Notes: a model not told the origin generated them from the letters alone. A stretch of DNA of 64,000 nucleotides from Agathobaculum sp. Marseille-P7918 (GCF_900625105.1 NZ_UYYD01000005.1:107869-171868); one strand, 5' to 3'; counted from the stretch's first letter, positions 39,034-48,314 are shown. A program made the numbers and translations.

Positions 39034-41022
39034 ATGGAAACGTTCATCTATAAATATAGAGATGAAAATAGTAAGGTACTGTACGAAAAAATAAAAGAAG
39101 TTAAAGAAGGAGAAAAATCCTTCCGTTTCGATAAAAAACTGGATAATTGTCCAAAGGTTTTATATCGTTACCCCGAATTGTTACAGGGATTAAAAGAACA
39201 TAGAATTATCTTTATAACAGAGGGTGAAAAAGATGTAGATACATTAAGGTCTATGGGTTTCACTGCCACTTGTAATTTTGATGGTGGTGGCAGCGGTAAA
39301 TGGCGCGATGAGTATGATTCTATTTTTACCAATGCCACTGTAGCAATCGTATCAGATATTGATGAAAAGGGTCGTGAGTTGGCACAGGATGTTATTTCTC
39401 ATCTCAATAAGGTTGCACAGTGTGTGATATGTATCGATATTGTCGCATATGGAGAGAAATTACCGGCGAATGGGGACATTTCTGATTTAGTTCAAGCAGT
39501 AGGTAAAGATGCTGTACGTTCTTGGTTGGATGCAATTATCGATTCGCCGAAAGATCAAGAGGGTGTAGATGTATATCCGAATCTTTGGTATCATCCAAAT
39601 CCCTTAATTGGCTCTGTTGCGATTCCGGAGTTTCAATCAAAGTGGTTGCCGGATATCATTCGCAATTTTTCAGAGTCTCTTGCAGCATCTGTTCAAGTTT
39701 CTGTTGAGATGGTTGCATGTATTGCGTTATCTGTTGTTTCTTTTATTGCGTCCAAACACTATGTAATCTTGGTACGTGATGGATGGTATGAGCCATCAAA
39801 TATATTTACGATTATTGCTGCGGAATCTGGAGAACGAAAAAGTGCAGTGATGAGTAAAGTAGTTCGTCCCTTACTTCAGTATGAAAGCCAGTGGAATAAG
39901 GAACATGAGGGCGAAATTTTACGGAGTCGCATTGAACATAAAAATATGGAAAAAGCACTTGCTGAATTAAAAAAGAAGTCTTTATTGGATGAAACAAGTC
40001 AGGCAGCATACGATGAAGCACTTCGTTCGTTTGAAAAGCATAAAGAGCTTCACAATAAACAATTGGTTGCTGATGATGTTACGGTCGAAAAAGCAGTGAC
40101 TATTATGAAGCAGAATAATGAAAAACTGATGATTGTTTCATCGGAGAATAGCTTTTTATCAACTGCTCTTGGACGTTATAGCAATCAACCCAACATTGAT
40201 ATTTTACTCAAGGGTTATAGTGTAGAAATGGTTAGTGTTGATCGTCAAACACGAGAATCTGATCATTTAGATCATGCTTTTCTAACAATTTGTGTTGCTA
40301 CACAGCCTTATGTGGCAAAAGAACTGTATGCAAATGAACTTTTTATTCGACGTGGATTGCTGGCTCGTTTTTTATTATGTTGTCCTCAGAGTACGATTGG
40401 TAATCGCTCGTTTGATGTACCGCCTATGGATTCTAAATTAAGCAAAGAGTGGGCTAATTTATGTTTTAATTTATTGCGTAATATAGATGAATCTGATTGT
40501 AAAATTATATGCAAACTTTCTCAGGAAGCAAAAGGCAAGATTAGTGAATTTTATGAAGCTCTGGAAACAAAGTTGGGAGAAGATGACAATGAATCTTTAC
40601 GGGCCTTTGATGCAAAGTTGTGTGGTCATGTCTGTCGATTGGCTTTAATTTTGCATGTAAGTGAATATCCATCTGCAAATGATATGATTTCAAAAGAAAA
40701 CATGGAGCATGCGATTGAAATGGGTTGGTATTTCCGTGATAGCTTTATTGCTATGATGGAAAGTATCGGTGCAGATAGTGAAACACAGCATGCGGTCAAT
40801 TTGTTGAAGCGCTTGAAGGCAAGCCAGCAGAAGATTATTTCAGCAAGGGATCTTGGGCGTTTGATGCAATCTTTGAGCACAGAACAGCGCGATCAGGTAA
40901 TCGCACGATTAGTGAATACAGGTTGGATTCGTCCTATCAAGCCGAATCAAAATGCTTTGGGTAGAAAACGCAAGATGGATTACGAGGTAAATCCCTTGCT
41001 GAGCAGTTTTCCGTCCAAGTAA
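39034..41022 (+). CDS. TOPRIM/DUF3987 primase-helicase-like protein
   Basis: 662 aa. N-terminal TOPRIM (residues about 60-150: IIFITEGEKDVDTLRSMGFTATCNFDGGG and AIVSDIDEKGRELA), then a DUF3987 domain with the nucleotide-binding segment AAESGERKSAVMSKV and DUF3987-typical MIVSSENSFLSTALGRYS. Probably the replication protein of the element, acting with the preceding zinc finger. AT-rich coding. Followed by a terminator. Confidence 0.85.
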   Translation: METFIYKYRDENSKVLYEKIKEVKEGEKSFRFDKKLDNCPKVLYRYPELLQGLKEHRIIFITEGEKDVDTLRSMGFTATCNFDGGGSGKWRDEYDSIFTNATVAIVSDIDEKGRELAQDVISHLNKVAQCVICIDIVAYGEKLPANGDISDLVQAVGKDAVRSWLDAIIDSPKDQEGVDVYPNLWYHPNPLIGSVAIPEFQSKWLPDIIRNFSESLAASVQVSVEMVACIALSVVSFIASKHYVILVRDGWYEPSNIFTIIAAESGERKSAVMSKVVRPLLQYESQWNKEHEGEILRSRIEHKNMEKALAELKKKSLLDETSQAAYDEALRSFEKHKELHNKQLVADDVTVEKAVTIMKQNNEKLMIVSSENSFLSTALGRYSNQPNIDILLKGYSVEMVSVDRQTRESDHLDHAFLTICVATQPYVAKELYANELFIRRGLLARFLLCCPQSTIGNRSFDVPPMDSKLSKEWANLCFNLLRNIDESDCKIICKLSQEAKGKISEFYEALETKLGEDDNESLRAFDAKLCGHVCRLALILHVSEYPSANDMISKENMEHAIEMGWYFRDSFIAMMESIGADSETQHAVNLLKRLKASQQKIISARDLGRLMQSLSTEQRDQVIARLVNTGWIRPIKPNQNALGRKRKMDYEVNPLLSSFPSK

Positions 41023-41038
41023 ATGAAAAATAATATTA

Positions 41039-41094
41039 AAAAACGCTGATATATTTGTAGACAAAAGGGTTTACAATCTTATATCAGCGTTTTT
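41039..41094 (+). terminator. Terminator of the primase operon
   Basis: Arms AAAAACGCTGATATA and TATATCAGCGTTTTT around a 26-base loop; T5. Confidence 0.75.
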
Positions 41095-41104
41095 GTTTGT
41101 GATA

Positions 41105-41240
41105 TATAGAGTGGACTCCCCGCAGCGCGTCCGCCACGGGGAATCCTGCGAGCAGAAAACAATCTTCGTGACGCCATTCACGAGGCTCGCGCGCGTGCGT
41201 ATCACACCCAGACGTCCGAGGGCGATCAACACGATTTTAC
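41105..41240 (-). ncRNA. Right end of the TnpB element, candidate guide (omega/re) RNA
   Basis: GC-rich non-coding tail directly after tnpB on its strand, ending in a hairpin (CCCCG/CGGGG) at about 41116-41140. In IS200/IS605 and IS607 elements the RNA used by TnpB overlaps the end of tnpB and the right end. Assigned by position only; the exact 3' border, and hence the guide, is uncertain. Confidence 0.5.
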
Positions 41241-42346
41241 TCCAGATGACGGAAGCCTTCATCACGGATGTTACGGGCTGCATTGTGATCACGGCGGATG
41301 GTCACACCACAGTGCGGACAGGTGATTGATTTTACACTGAGCGGCTGCTTGCCCAGATACGCGCCACAGCAGGAACAAATCTGCGAGGACGGGAACTGCG
41401 CATCGACGCGGATCAGCTTCTTGCCGTTCTGATGCAAAATCTGTTCCAGTTTGCGGAAAAAGGCTGCACAAGCATTGTCGTTGAGCTTGGGCGCCAGCGA
41501 AGGATTCGTCTGTTTCATACCAACCAGATCCAGCGTTTCTACACAGATTGCATCATGTTCTTTACAGAGCTTATGTGCCTGCTGATACTGCCAATTGCGA
41601 CGTTGCTGTACGACATGACGTTCCAGCTTGGCGGCACGCTGTTTCTGTTTGTACCAGCGACGACTGCCTGGACGAAACCGAGCTGCTGCACGATGATACC
41701 GGCGAAGCTTATCTTGTGCCAATTTACGATAACCGGGGTAACCAGCGTTTTCTCCAGTGTTGGTAACATACAATCCGTCCTGTGTATAGTCCAGACCAAC
41801 TACATTTTCATAGTGTACCGGCTGCGGCTCTGCTACAGGAATGGCAACCGACAGCAACAAATCGACACGATAGACAGCGCCATAGCAATCGACCAAAATC
41901 TTTGCATAACACAGCGTTGCATGGACGGGCAACGGACGGTGATCACACATTGCAATGGTACCGACCGAGGGGATAACCAGATGGTGTTCGCTGATGCCGA
42001 CCGTCTTGTAGGTAAATGACCGCTGCTCACGATTCGGTAAACGGAACCGGATACGTTCGATCTTTTGATCATACAGGCGACGAGCCAGTGCCAACACATG
42101 TTTGCGGGTCACGCTAAGCGCATAATGATCTTCTCGGCGTTTGGTTTGCATTTCATGGGCTTCGATCTCATTCTGGATGGTCTCAAAGTTTTTACCCTGC
42201 GCTACACCACGATTGGCAAGATCGGCCCAGTCATTGAACGCATGATCCTGCAAGTCAAAGAGTGCTTTGAGTTCCAGCTGCTGCATTTTGGTCGGGTACA
42301 AGCGATAGGAATAGGTACGGAATACGGTTTCAAACTTGCTATTCAT
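41237..42346 (-). CDS. tnpB: TnpB RNA-guided nuclease (IS605/IS607-type transposon)
   Basis: 369 aa. Begins MNSKFETVFRTYSYRLYPT (OrfB N-terminal domain), RuvC-like catalytic Asp in VGLDYTQDG, Glu in ICVETLDLVGMK, zinc ribbon CSCCGAYL...CPHCG, and last Asp in RRDHNAARNI. All three acidic residues are present, so it may be active. No tnpA transposase is adjacent, so it is a tnpB-only element. Ribosome site AGGAGG; long leader with hairpins upstream. Confidence 0.92.
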   Translation of the reverse strand: MNSKFETVFRTYSYRLYPTKMQQLELKALFDLQDHAFNDWADLANRGVAQGKNFETIQNEIEAHEMQTKRREDHYALSVTRKHVLALARRLYDQKIERIRFRLPNREQRSFTYKTVGISEHHLVIPSVGTIAMCDHRPLPVHATLCYAKILVDCYGAVYRVDLLLSVAIPVAEPQPVHYENVVGLDYTQDGLYVTNTGENAGYPGYRKLAQDKLRRYHRAAARFRPGSRRWYKQKQRAAKLERHVVQQRRNWQYQQAHKLCKEHDAICVETLDLVGMKQTNPSLAPKLNDNACAAFFRKLEQILHQNGKKLIRVDAQFPSSQICSCCGAYLGKQPLSVKSITCPHCGVTIRRDHNAARNIRDEGFRHLE

Positions 42347-42386
42347 GTTTGTTCCTCCTTTTGTCAGATGGTCAAATACATCGAAC

Positions 42387-42422
42387 AAAAAATACCGTGC
42401 AGGACCTGTGGCCTACACGGTA
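42387..42422 (-). terminator. Attenuator-like hairpin in the tnpB leader
   Basis: TACCGTG / CACGGTA with a 16-base loop and six T on the minus strand, 41 bases before the tnpB start codon and downstream of the promoter at 42.6 kb. Confidence 0.7.
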
Positions 42423-42472
42423 CGGGAGGATGTGAACGAATGCGAAATACGCCCCGCAAAACAGTCCCCATC

Positions 42473-42595
42473 TTGTCAAAGAGGTCAAAAAAGGGTATAC
42501 TGGTCTTACGGTGCGGAGTAATCCGTTGTGTAGGTGGCTGATTCACCTGCGCAGGCGTGTGGGAGTTGCAGCTCCCATACGCTGCCGTATTTTTT
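42473..42595 (+). ncRNA. Candidate structured RNA opposite the tnpB leader
   Basis: Promoter TTGTCA (42473-42478), 17-base spacer, TATACT (42496-42501). The predicted RNA from about 42508 folds as three hairpins (CGGA/TCCG; AGGTG/CACCT; GCGTGTGGGAG/CTCCCATACGC) closed by TACGG/CCGTA and followed by T6 at about 42590. It reads outwards from the TnpB element and is antisense to the tnpB leader. No open frame inside. Confidence 0.6.
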
Positions 42596-42608
42596 ATTCT
42601 ATGTTTAT

Positions 42609-42637
42609 ATTATACCACCAGAACAAATGTTCGTCAA
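42609..42637 (-). promoter_or_regulatory. Promoter reading into tnpB
   Basis: TTGACG (42632-42637), 17-base spacer, TATAAT (42609-42614) on the minus strand; leader of about 255 bases before the tnpB ATG. Confidence 0.75.
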
Positions 42638-42712
42638 TGTATATTGCATAAGAAGTGATTTATTTTCAGCAAATTATATCATCCATGTTTTTTAGATTGC
42701 CACATTATATAA

Positions 42713-42752
42713 CAGACCCCACAGTCCGATCGATCTGTGGAGTCTGTTTTTA
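42713..42752. terminator. Hairpin with T-run
   Basis: CAGACCCCACAG / CTGTGGAGTCTG (11 of 12 paired), loop 10, T5 on the plus strand. It lies between the TnpB element and the next minus-strand gene. Confidence 0.65.
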
Positions 42753-42794
42753 TGTAGAAAAGAAACTGCTGGCTTGCAGCGCTTGAGTAAGCGT

Positions 42795-43049
42795 TTAAAT
42801 TTCTTTCCACGCTAAATCAGATAAAGCATACTTTCCCTGTCCCACACGCACAAAATACTTTTTATAAGTAAGACTATGCGTTTGAGAGGAACCATTAGAC
42901 AACATGACATTGATATACCGAGTAGATGGATTCCAACCATTAGATTTTGCAAACAAGGTAACATCATTTGTACAAAACGGTTCAGATATAGTTCCTGCTT
43001 TCACAGCCCGAGCAAATTCTATATTTAATCCGTCACCAAACTTACTCAT
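42795..43049 (-). CDS. Hypothetical small protein
   Basis: 84 aa, MSKFGDGLNIEFARAVKAGTISEPF..., ending KYFVRVGQGKYALSDLAWKEI. Alternating helices and a terminal beta-like stretch resemble a small winged helix, but I do not recognise the family. Good GGAGG site seven bases before the ATG. Stands alone. Confidence 0.6.
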   Translation of the reverse strand: MSKFGDGLNIEFARAVKAGTISEPFCTNDVTLFAKSNGWNPSTRYINVMLSNGSSQTHSLTYKKYFVRVGQGKYALSDLAWKEI

Positions 43050-43616
43050 ATAGTACCTCCAAAGTCAACTACTGAAAACGAAATACACAAGTTTTTCATC
43101 TAAGCTAAAACATATAAATCATTTAATAAGCATTTCAGCTTTACATTCTTTCTATTATGATGAGAGGCAGCTAATTAAATTTACCCAACCGAAATATCCA
43201 TGTTTTCACTTTATTACAGATTGTCCTGAATTGCAACGTTCATGTTTTGACTCGTAATAGTCCAATATTAAATAGATTGTGATACGGTAAATTGCGTTGA
43301 ATAGCTCCGGCGTCGTGTTTGCCATCAGGGCAAAACATACTGCACCGCTAATTTCAATCGCAGGATAAATCCTGTAATGCGATGGATCTGCCACTTATGC
43401 TCAACTTGAGCAGAAGTCCGTTTTGAACCAATTGCAGCCGATACCTCACCGCATTAAGACAAACAAACGGCCGTCTCAATCGAGACGGCCGTTTGTTCTG
43501 TTCCTGTGATTAAGCAAAAGAACACCCTTGGCTAAAGCCAAAATGAGAACTATAATAATCGATCATCGCTTGCTTTTATTCACACAATCACACTCGTTTA
43601 TTCAATCAGATTGTAT
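43050..43616. other. Non-coding stretch with a terminator
   Basis: No convincing gene. Holds a repeated palindrome at 43391-43424 (listed separately) and a perfect hairpin AACAAACGGCCGTCTC / GAGACGGCCGTTTGTT (43462-43497), probably the terminator of the minus-strand gene to its right. A 62-codon open frame (43206-43394) begins at the palindrome and has no ribosome site. Confidence 0.5.
43391..43424. repeat. Interspersed palindrome, copy A
   Basis: ACTTATGCTCAA-C-TTGAGCAGAAGT with flanking CC and CCGTTTTG. Matches copy B at 48.6 kb over about 34 bases with one substitution and one indel. Confidence 0.75.
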
Positions 43617-44225
43617 TTATTTGGCATTCCAATGGACGTTCCAGATCTGTTGCAGCGAAGCAAATACATCCGCAGCGTCCTGTCCGGAAAAGCAGCTTTC
43701 GATCCGGATCAAACCGTCCAGTGTTTGCTCGAGCCAGTCCGGCAACGCACGACCACGATGATACGAAGGCAACTCTGTGAGCACGGATCGCCAAAACGAG
43801 CCGAGCTGTTCCTGCTCCAGCACAAACTGATTGGCAAAAGCAGGGGTTCCGCTGCGAGCTGCTCCCAACACTTCCGATGCGGTGCAGAAAGAATATTGCT
43901 GAAAAAACGCTTGCAGCAGTGCGAGACTATGCGGTGTCTGATTGCCGGACGGACACAGCGCATGGCTCATCCCGTAAATCGCCAGCTGAAGGGCTTTCGT
44001 GCGCTCGGCTTGTCCGTCGCCAAAATGCTTTTGCATACCCTCCACCACAGACAGTACACCGCGTTCCAATTCTTCCAGTTCCTCGTCACGAATAGTAGGA
44101 AGATCGTTCTGTTTGGCGCTCTTGCTTGAAGCCAAATAACCGGAGTCTCCACACCAGCCGCATTCCCACCAATTGCCGCGTATCATGACAGGGCTTCCGC
44201 AGTGCGGGCATCGGAAAGTATTCAT
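43617..44225 (-). CDS. Hypothetical protein with N-terminal zinc ribbon
   Basis: 202 aa. CPHCG...CGWCG (residues 6-27) is a classic two-CxxC zinc ribbon (MNTFRCPHCGSPVMIRGNWW), followed by helical sequence with no motif I recognise. Starts directly after a broken open frame and an AbrB-type antitoxin gene on the same strand. GGAG site. Could be an effector of a small defence or regulatory locus, but this is speculation. Confidence 0.6.
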   Translation of the reverse strand: MNTFRCPHCGSPVMIRGNWWECGWCGDSGYLASSKSAKQNDLPTIRDEELEELERGVLSVVEGMQKHFGDGQAERTKALQLAIYGMSHALCPSGNQTPHSLALLQAFFQQYSFCTASEVLGAARSGTPAFANQFVLEQEQLGSFWRSVLTELPSYHRGRALPDWLEQTLDGLIRIESCFSGQDAADVFASLQQIWNVHWNAK

Positions 44226-44228
44226 CAG

Positions 44229-44465
44229 TCACCGCTCCCTTCTGCTGTCATTGTAACGGGCTGTGTCCGATTTGGCAAGGACAGAATTGATTTGTGCGTT
44301 GCGTTTGCGAAGCCAATCCTGCAAAGTCTCAGCCCAATCGGTTATATATGCGGTGTCCAATCCGTCTGGGGCACTCTCTTTTTTGAGACAGGAGCTCCTC
44401 TGCCGAAATGCCGCCGAGTGCCAAGGACAGTGCCAATTCCACTTCACAGAGTTTGTTTTCCTGCT
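44229..44465 (-). pseudogene. Frameshifted remnant of an unknown gene
   Basis: Two overlapping frames each carry protein-like sequence: one reads ...ENKLCEVELALSLALGGIS..., the other DGLDTAYITDWAETLQDWLRKR and runs to a TGA four bases before the next start. A single frameshift near 44370 would join them. Neither half identified with certainty. Confidence 0.4.
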
Positions 44466-44750
44466 CTACATCCCAACCCCATTACCATATCTCAGTTCTT
44501 TAGCAATACCCCAATCGACCTCTTTTTCATTACGGACACTCGCAATATTCTCGACTGGCTTCCCATAGAACTCCACCAATCTCTCTTCCAGTGTTCTATG
44601 CTGCGGTGCTTTGATTTTTTTGATTGTAAAGCCTTCTGCCGATGGAATCAATTCAACACAGTCATTTTCATGCATACCCAACGAATCAAGCAATGACTTA
44701 GGGATACAAATACCATGACTATTCCCCCACTTTTGAATTGTTGTAACCAT
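44466..44750 (-). CDS. AbrB/MazE-type antitoxin
   Basis: 94 aa from ATG 44750 (AAAGGAG upstream). Swapped-hairpin DNA-binding fold: TIQKWGNSHGICIPKSLLDSLGM, the usual MazE/SpoVT N-terminus. The C-terminal half would bind a toxin, but no MazF-like gene lies next to it; the following frame is broken. Likely an orphan or a remnant. Confidence 0.82.
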   Translation of the reverse strand: MVTTIQKWGNSHGICIPKSLLDSLGMHENDCVELIPSAEGFTIKKIKAPQHRTLEERLVEFYGKPVENIASVRNEKEVDWGIAKELRYGNGVGM

Positions 44751-44795
44751 ACAATCCACTCCTTTACTTTATTATATACAAAATACATAGTTTCG

Positions 44796-45467
44796 TCAGT
44801 AAAGAAATATACATCCGGTTAGTCGCTCTACAATGGTGAACACCGCAGGCTCACCATTTCTTTTCCGGCCCAGCACAGTATCCGCTTCCCAATGTCCAAA
44901 GGTGTTTCTGTCCGCCACTTCCGGCGAGCGTTCATCAATAGAATGTCCTGAAATACGCTTAGAAATCTTTAGTTTTCTGCGAGAACGTCTGCTTAAAACC
45001 TCTGGAAGTTCGAATAACGTGATCGGCAATTTACCCGCCCACAACAGGTTGTATAAAGTTTTCGTGCAAGGGATTTCACGGGCAGGAAACCGTTGCTCCC
45101 GGCGTGCTCGCCCAACCCAGGTATCGAATGACCAGCTGTGCTTACGAACCATCTTCACCATCCAGTGGATAAATTGGGAGTCTCTGGGTATACTCTGCAG
45201 ACGATGGCAGCGACGGCGATTGGCCTTGTATATTGCTGCTCCACGTTTGGCAGAATATTCGGCTTTGCGACCGCGTCCGCAGTATTCCGGTGTGCCGCGT
45301 TGCAGCTCATATCCAACTGTGGATGGGCTGCAGTTGATGGTACGGGCAATCGCACGATTACTATATCCCTGCTTCTTGAGCGCTTGAATGGCTCCGCGTT
45401 CCTCAGCACCAAGATGCTGTCCTCTCTTGCGCTCTATCAGATTTGTGGTAGAATGAGTTTGATCCAT
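44796..45467 (-). pseudogene. IS30-family transposase, 3'-truncated
   Basis: 223 codons of an IS30-type transposase: N-terminal HTH (GAIQALKKQGYSNRAIARTINCSPSTVGYEL), then the start of the DDE domain with the first Asp in FGHWEADTVLG. Stops after TIVERLTGCI, so the second Asp and Glu (about 110 residues) are missing. Junction at about 44.8 kb lies next to the AbrB promoter. Inactive. Confidence 0.88.
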
Positions 45468-45888
45468 AGTGGTCAGGCCTTTCTGTCAGAGTTTTGTGTG
45501 GAAACTTTATTCTAACAGATTCCTTGCCGCTGTGGATCTTTTTATGTGTTCAATTTGATTTTACAATTTACCACTCTGAACTTTTTGAGAGGGAATCGGG
45601 AAACCGGTTCCCTCTCTTTTTGCTTTCATCTTGTACAAAAATAGAACGCCATCATAGGTACTTTCGGAATATGCATGCTCGAAGCTTTTTCATGATCATT
45701 TCTCCTTTTCCAAAAAATTTTATATATAAAAAAAGACAGACTTTAACTAAATCGTTAAAATCTGTCTTGTATTATTGATATTTAATCAGAAATCTGCGCA
45801 ATTATAGCACAAATTGTTTCTTATAGTTTATTTACATTATATCATCTCTACGCGATGATGACAAACGCATTTCAACAGAAAAAGTGCA
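45468..45888. other. Gene-poor gap with two terminators
   Basis: GAGAGGGAA / TTCCCTCTC plus T5 (45587-45621, plus strand) and AAGACAGA / TCTGTCTT with inner TAAC/GTTA (45731-45768), flanked by A- and T-runs. No gene with a ribosome site seen. Confidence 0.5.
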
Positions 45889-46113
45889 TTACGAGTCGTG
45901 TCGAGCAATGGCAGGTTGCCTTGCCTCGATATAGAAGTCGATGTCCTCCACGATGTAGTTCGCTCCCGTCGTATGCAGGGCTTCAAAGCAGGAATACACA
46001 TACTCCCATACGTCGTAACTGGTGAAAAGTTCCGCTATCTGCTTGCCGGTCAAGTGTTTTGCATTTTTGTAGGTTTCGACGCAATAAATGAGAAAATCGC
46101 CTTGTCTGCTCAT
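45889..46113 (-). CDS. DUF3791 protein, antitoxin-like
   Basis: 74 aa, LIYCVETYKNAKHLTGKQIAELFTSYDVWEYVYSCFEALHTTG: the DUF3791 pattern of a small helical protein with a short HTH-like segment. DUF3791 genes regularly accompany DUF3990 genes. Third gene of the trio, two bases after the middle one. Antitoxin role inferred from the pairing. Confidence 0.75.
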   Translation of the reverse strand: MSRQGDFLIYCVETYKNAKHLTGKQIAELFTSYDVWEYVYSCFEALHTTGANYIVEDIDFYIEARQPAIARHDS

Positions 46114-46115
46114 AG

Positions 46116-46355
46116 TTACGCCTCCTCTGGAATCTGAAAATCCCCTGTTCTCTTCTCCTCATCGAACATGTTGAACAAGGTAAGAGGGCTGAAATGCCAC
46201 ACTTTTGTATCCTCTTGTTCCAGCAAAGCATAAACTTTCGATTTGTAAAACTCTCTGGACGCTTCTATCTCATTCAAGAGATAATTTTCACAAACCAGAT
46301 TGATGACTTGCGGGACAATCAGGGTCAGAATGGCTTCAAATTTTTTATCTGCCAT
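46116..46355 (-). CDS. Small helical protein of the DUF3990 trio
   Basis: 79 aa, ADKKFEAILTLIVPQVINLVCENYLLNEIEASREFYKSKVYALLE... Start ATG 46355 shares its last base with the DUF3990 stop; GAGGGA site. All-helical, unknown function; conserved position suggests it belongs to the toxin-antitoxin unit. Confidence 0.7.
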   Translation of the reverse strand: MADKKFEAILTLIVPQVINLVCENYLLNEIEASREFYKSKVYALLEQEDTKVWHFSPLTLFNMFDEEKRTGDFQIPEEA

Positions 46356-46846
46356 CAAAATCCCTCCTCCAGTACTGTACCAACAAAGTGCAGGTATGAC
46401 AATGCCTTCTCCGAAGTCAATACCAACTGGCTATATAGCTTTTTGATTTTAAGCTGCTCCAATGTCTGCTCTTTCGTCAACACTCCAGCAGTATAGAGTG
46501 TGAATATCCGGTACACATCATCATTAGCCACAGGCCCAAAGATGAAATCGTAGGATTCCCCCTCATAATTGCCAGAGCGATTGTCTGATACGAAGTCCAG
46601 CCACGCTTCGTTCGCTTCGACAAAGTGAGGGATCGAACATTCCGAAAAAGCAGCTGCCTCGTCGATCTTGTAAATGTTTACCACGTTTTGTCCGGTTTCC
46701 CGGCGCTTTGCAACCTTATTAGCAAAGCTGATTGCCTGATTCTTGTTTGTCGTGGTATAAAAGCCAAACCCAAAATCCAGATAGCGGTTTTGCTGAATTA
46801 GTTTAGGCCGGTCCACAATCACATTGCTACCGTGATATAAAATCAT
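46355..46846 (-). CDS. DUF3990 protein, predicted ADP-ribosyltransferase-like toxin
   Basis: 163 aa from ATG 46846 ([22 protein letters not shown] site). LYHGS...[21 protein letters not shown] matches the fold pattern of ART-like NAD-binding proteins (H in YHGS, Y/T in GFYTT, later E). DUF3990 members are predicted to modify a target using NAD. Upstream longer frame is not used. Promoter 46 bases upstream. Confidence 0.8.
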   Translation of the reverse strand: MILYHGSNVIVDRPKLIQQNRYLDFGFGFYTTTNKNQAISFANKVAKRRETGQNVVNIYKIDEAAAFSECSIPHFVEANEAWLDFVSDNRSGNYEGESYDFIFGPVANDDVYRIFTLYTAGVLTKEQTLEQLKIKKLYSQLVLTSEKALSYLHFVGTVLEEGF

Positions 46847-46891
46847 ATGCGTCCCTCTAATGTTTGCTCGGCAATCGCGCATCCTGCCTGT

Positions 46892-46920
46892 ATTATACAC
46901 AACTCAACCTTAAATTTCAA
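46892..46920 (-). promoter_or_regulatory. Promoter of the DUF3990 trio
   Basis: TTGAAA (46915-46920), 17-base spacer, TATAAT (46892-46897). Confidence 0.8.
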
Positions 46921-47133
46921 TCTCATGTCGCACATCCACTTTGCGCTAAGAAACTTCTTTGACATACTCCGGGTCTTCCAACTTTATAGTTATTTAGGTT
47001 CTCCAGAGAAAAGCAGACCCGCATCTATTTTCACAATGATATTGGCAAAGGGGACGCCAAAATCCATGGGCATGAACCTGTCGAAAGTCATATACGACAT
47101 GGTTCCGAAATCTGTCTTGGGATAGACTCGCTT

Positions 47134-48314
47134 TCATCCAGCGCCAAGTAAAACCTTGCCACGCAGCACCTCAAAATCATAGCCTCGGCCCTGCTGGGCA
47201 ATGGCACGGATAACGCTGTTTAGCCCCTCCACAAAGGCGTTGGTATAAGGTGCATCAAAGTAATTGAATATCTCGTCGTATGACCGCTCCACAGTACGGC
47301 AAATGCGCTTAAAACCGGGCGGTTCCTTTGGGATACTGCTTTTCCAACAGCGATAGTAATACTCCGCATCTGAGCGACTCTTGCAATCGTACATACGGTA
47401 AAAATCCTCTTTTAGGTTGTATGCACTTTCTAAAAGAGGTATTTTTCAAGCCAATCATCTCGTATGTCGGCGGCACGCTCAGACAGGTTATCTCCTCGTG
47501 CAAGGAAGATAGACCGATTTTGCTTTAAGGTGTAGGGGCTGGTTCTTGTGATACTCCTACGAATGGAGTCCAGTTCATCGTTTGCCATCCGATCCACATG
47601 GAACTTATCCACGACTACAAGGGCATGGGGGAGAACTTCCTGAACCGCAGTACGGTAACCAGCCCACATATCCATAGTGACAACCTTTACCTTCTTTGGC
47701 TGCTGTAGGCTCTCCAATAGGTCAACGATAGTTTGCTTACTGCGGTTCTTCAGAAGTTCCATGACTGTGTTTTCATCCCCATTGGCGATAACTGCCCAGG
47801 GCTAAGTATGGTGGTAGTCATCCCTCATTAGGCAAATTTCATCAATGCCTAAAATGGATGGAGTCTCTTGTGCGGATACCGTTGGAATTGATTTAACGGC
47901 CTCCAGAAATGTGTTTCGGATGGTAGTATCCGAAATTTTGTATTCGTTTTCGATGTCTACAAAGGGCGTTGAAATGGCTTTCTGACCTATTTCCTTGCGC
48001 AGGCGGTTTGTGATGCGACCCCTGCCATCAACCGATTTCAAAGGCTCTGCAAATATCTGACCGCACTCACCGCATCGGTAATACCGGCGTTTAAGCATGA
48101 GAGCAACACGCTTGCCTTGGTTGTTCAGGTCACGAATCGTCTGGGTGCGTGTCTTTGCAACGCCTAAGTTTGTCTGGTAGCATCCACACGCTGGGCATAT
48201 GTCGGGCTTCTCTTTGGTCTGCACCCAGAACCCCATATCATACTCGTTCCGCTTGAAATCTGTGACCTCAAATTCAGGCAGTCCGAGCATCTTCTCCATC
48301 AAAGGGTTGCTCAC
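47134..48314 (-). pseudogene. ISL3-family transposase, inactivated
   Basis: Reads as one transposase in three pieces: N-terminal zinc finger (CPACGCYQ...CGECGQ), HTH and first catalytic region (ILGIDEICLMRDDYHHT), an in-frame TAG at about 47803, the middle (VVTMDMWAGYRTAVQEVLPHA, VVDKFHVDR), then a frameshift near 47430, and the C-terminal part (FEGLNSVIRAIAQQGRGY-like). Starts at GTG 48314 overlapping the stop of the preceding frame. Full length about 390 residues. Stop and shift make it non-functional unless recoded. Confidence 0.88.

Noticed and set aside
42504..42595. Cobalamin or other known riboswitch
   Set aside because: The hairpins lack the conserved cores I know, and the RNA ends before any gene on its strand.
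43206..43394. 62-codon frame starting at the palindrome
   Set aside because: GTG start inside the repeat, no ribosome site, no recognised pattern.
45494..45778. 94-codon plus-strand frame
   Set aside because: Contains two transcription terminators and no ribosome site.
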